DNA of 64,000 bases from Setophaga petechia (taxonomy: Eukaryota; Chordata; Aves; Passeriformes; Parulidae), in assembly GCA_024362935.1 (NCBI GenBank), contig JANCRA010000019.1:1394001-1458000 (forward strand), in the 5' to 3' direction. Within the stretch, counting starts at the first letter, position 1, and the number at the start of each line of letters is the position of its first letter. The position numbers and the translations under genes are program-made. Below, in pieces: positions 63,424-64,000 of the stretch. The notes under the pieces are model-generated. The model worked only from the letters and a program-made list of their open reading frames with translations, had not been told where the DNA came from and ran no database searches.

Positions 63424-63655
63424 ATCCAATCAAAATATCCCCTGGTGCAACTGGAGGAAGTTTTCTCTTGTCCTTTGCTTTCTGCTTGGGAGAAGAGACC
63501 AACCTCCACCTGTTTACAACCTCCTTTCAGGTGGTTATACAGATAAGCTCTCTCCTGAGCCTTTTCTCCAAGCTAAACAACCCCAGCTCCCTCAGATGTT
63601 CCTCATAAACCTCATGCTTCAGTCCTTTACCAACTTCATTGCTCTCGGAGACACA
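63424..63655 (-). mobile_element. CR1 LINE copy A, 5'-ward part (continuation after the nested copy)
   Basis: The + strand reads 'atccaatcaaaatatcccct', 'ggtgcaactggagg', 'tctcttgtcctttgctt', 'cttgggagaagagaccaacc', 'acaacctcctttcaggtggt', 'ttttctccaagctaaacaac', 'cccagctccctcag' and 'accaacttcattgctctc'. All are consecutive blocks of the CR1 reverse complement. With 62829-63047 this restores one continuous, 5'-truncated CR1 of about 450 bp. The large + strand ORF crossing it (63347-63745) is antisense to the LINE and is not a gene. Confidence 0.9.
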
Positions 63656-64000
63656 AATACTTCTATATTCCTTCTTCCCATTCTAAAAATTCCGTCTTTC
63701 CTCATATCCAAAGCCTTGTGGGGATTTTCCCATTTGTTTGAATAGATATGAACTCTCTATTCAGCCTCTCATGGTAGCTGGGCGAAAAGGCAGACATTTC
63801 TAGAGAGAAATGTTTTGCCCAAAGGCTGATGTCTAGAATTTGGACATTGTGCACATTTGGACGCTGTGCTCTAAGCAAAGATGTCTCCATTATAGATTTA
63901 TCTAAATTTACACAAAAATCCATTCCATTATATAACCTTGAACTCCTTTCTGAACTAGAAAACTTGGATATTTCCCAATATCCTGCTTTTTTTTTTTACT
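63656..64000. other. Non-coding end of window
   Basis: AT-rich sequence ending in a T run. No gene or repeat is recognised after the CR1 boundary near 63655. Confidence 0.5.

Noticed and set aside
63196..63429. 77-codon minus-strand ORF with a recognisable VLECVQ..RKLVTGLE segment
   Set aside because: It is the decayed C-terminus of CR1 reverse transcriptase within the nested LINE copy, not a host gene.
63347..63745. 132-codon plus-strand ORF
   Set aside because: It runs antisense through CR1 copies A and B and crosses their boundary, so its length is a by-product of LINE sequence.
1..64000. Bacterial-type features (operons, ribosome binding sites, CRISPR, insertion sequences), tRNA and rRNA genes
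   Set aside because: The window is vertebrate nuclear DNA by its CR1 and LTR content. No tRNA box motifs, rRNA segments or regularly spaced identical repeats were seen.

Overview
The window looks like non-coding DNA from a bird nuclear genome: a gene desert or the inside of a very large intron. The main evidence is at least nine fragments of CR1 LINE retrotransposons, several with the avian 3' end (tandem copies of an ATTCTATG-like octamer preceded by a GGTC..TTCCAACC-like block). One solo LTR resembles an avian ERVL-type family. The background is AT-rich and very poor in CpG, and repeat density is low, as is usual for birds. A passerine is plausible from the LTR type, but that is inference.

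I found no protein-coding gene, tRNA, rRNA, CRISPR array or other functional gene I can support. Open reading frames reach at most 169 codons, close to what chance gives in about 128,000 codons of AT-rich six-frame sequence, and none shows a domain I recognise. The only ORFs with recognisable homology are decayed pieces of the CR1 reverse transcriptase C-terminus, at about 1.48 kb on the + strand and 63.2-63.4 kb on the - strand.

Layout. 0-8 kb: an old CR1 copy of a divergent lineage (1445-2035, +), a GC-rich block (6.35-7.08 kb) with a CR1 tail in it, and a CR1 tail at 7.8 kb (-). 8-33 kb: mostly unique sequence, with a polypurine/G-quadruplex tract at 10.6 kb, CR1 fragments at 16.2, 19.2 and 19.8 kb, an AT-rich/(CA)17 microsatellite cluster at 21.1-21.4 kb, and two CpG-enriched patches at 29.6 and 31.5-31.8 kb. 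33-55 kb: an internally deleted solo LTR (33.0-33.3 kb), an A/C-rich G-depleted tract (48.65-48.8 kb), and a GC-richer segment at 51.1-51.7 kb that could be an old retrocopy or an unrecognised exon. 55-64 kb: a CR1 (+), a 36-nt T run, a pair of 116-bp inverted repeats about 97% identical and 1.8 kb apart (59.1 and 61.0 kb), and a CR1 inserted inside another CR1 (62.8-63.65 kb).

The observations most worth checking are the near-identical inverted repeat, the two CpG patches, the possible retrocopy or exon at 51 kb, and the nested CR1 pair. I see no convincing new functional system. All assignments come from reading the bases against remembered family consensus; no search or alignment was run.
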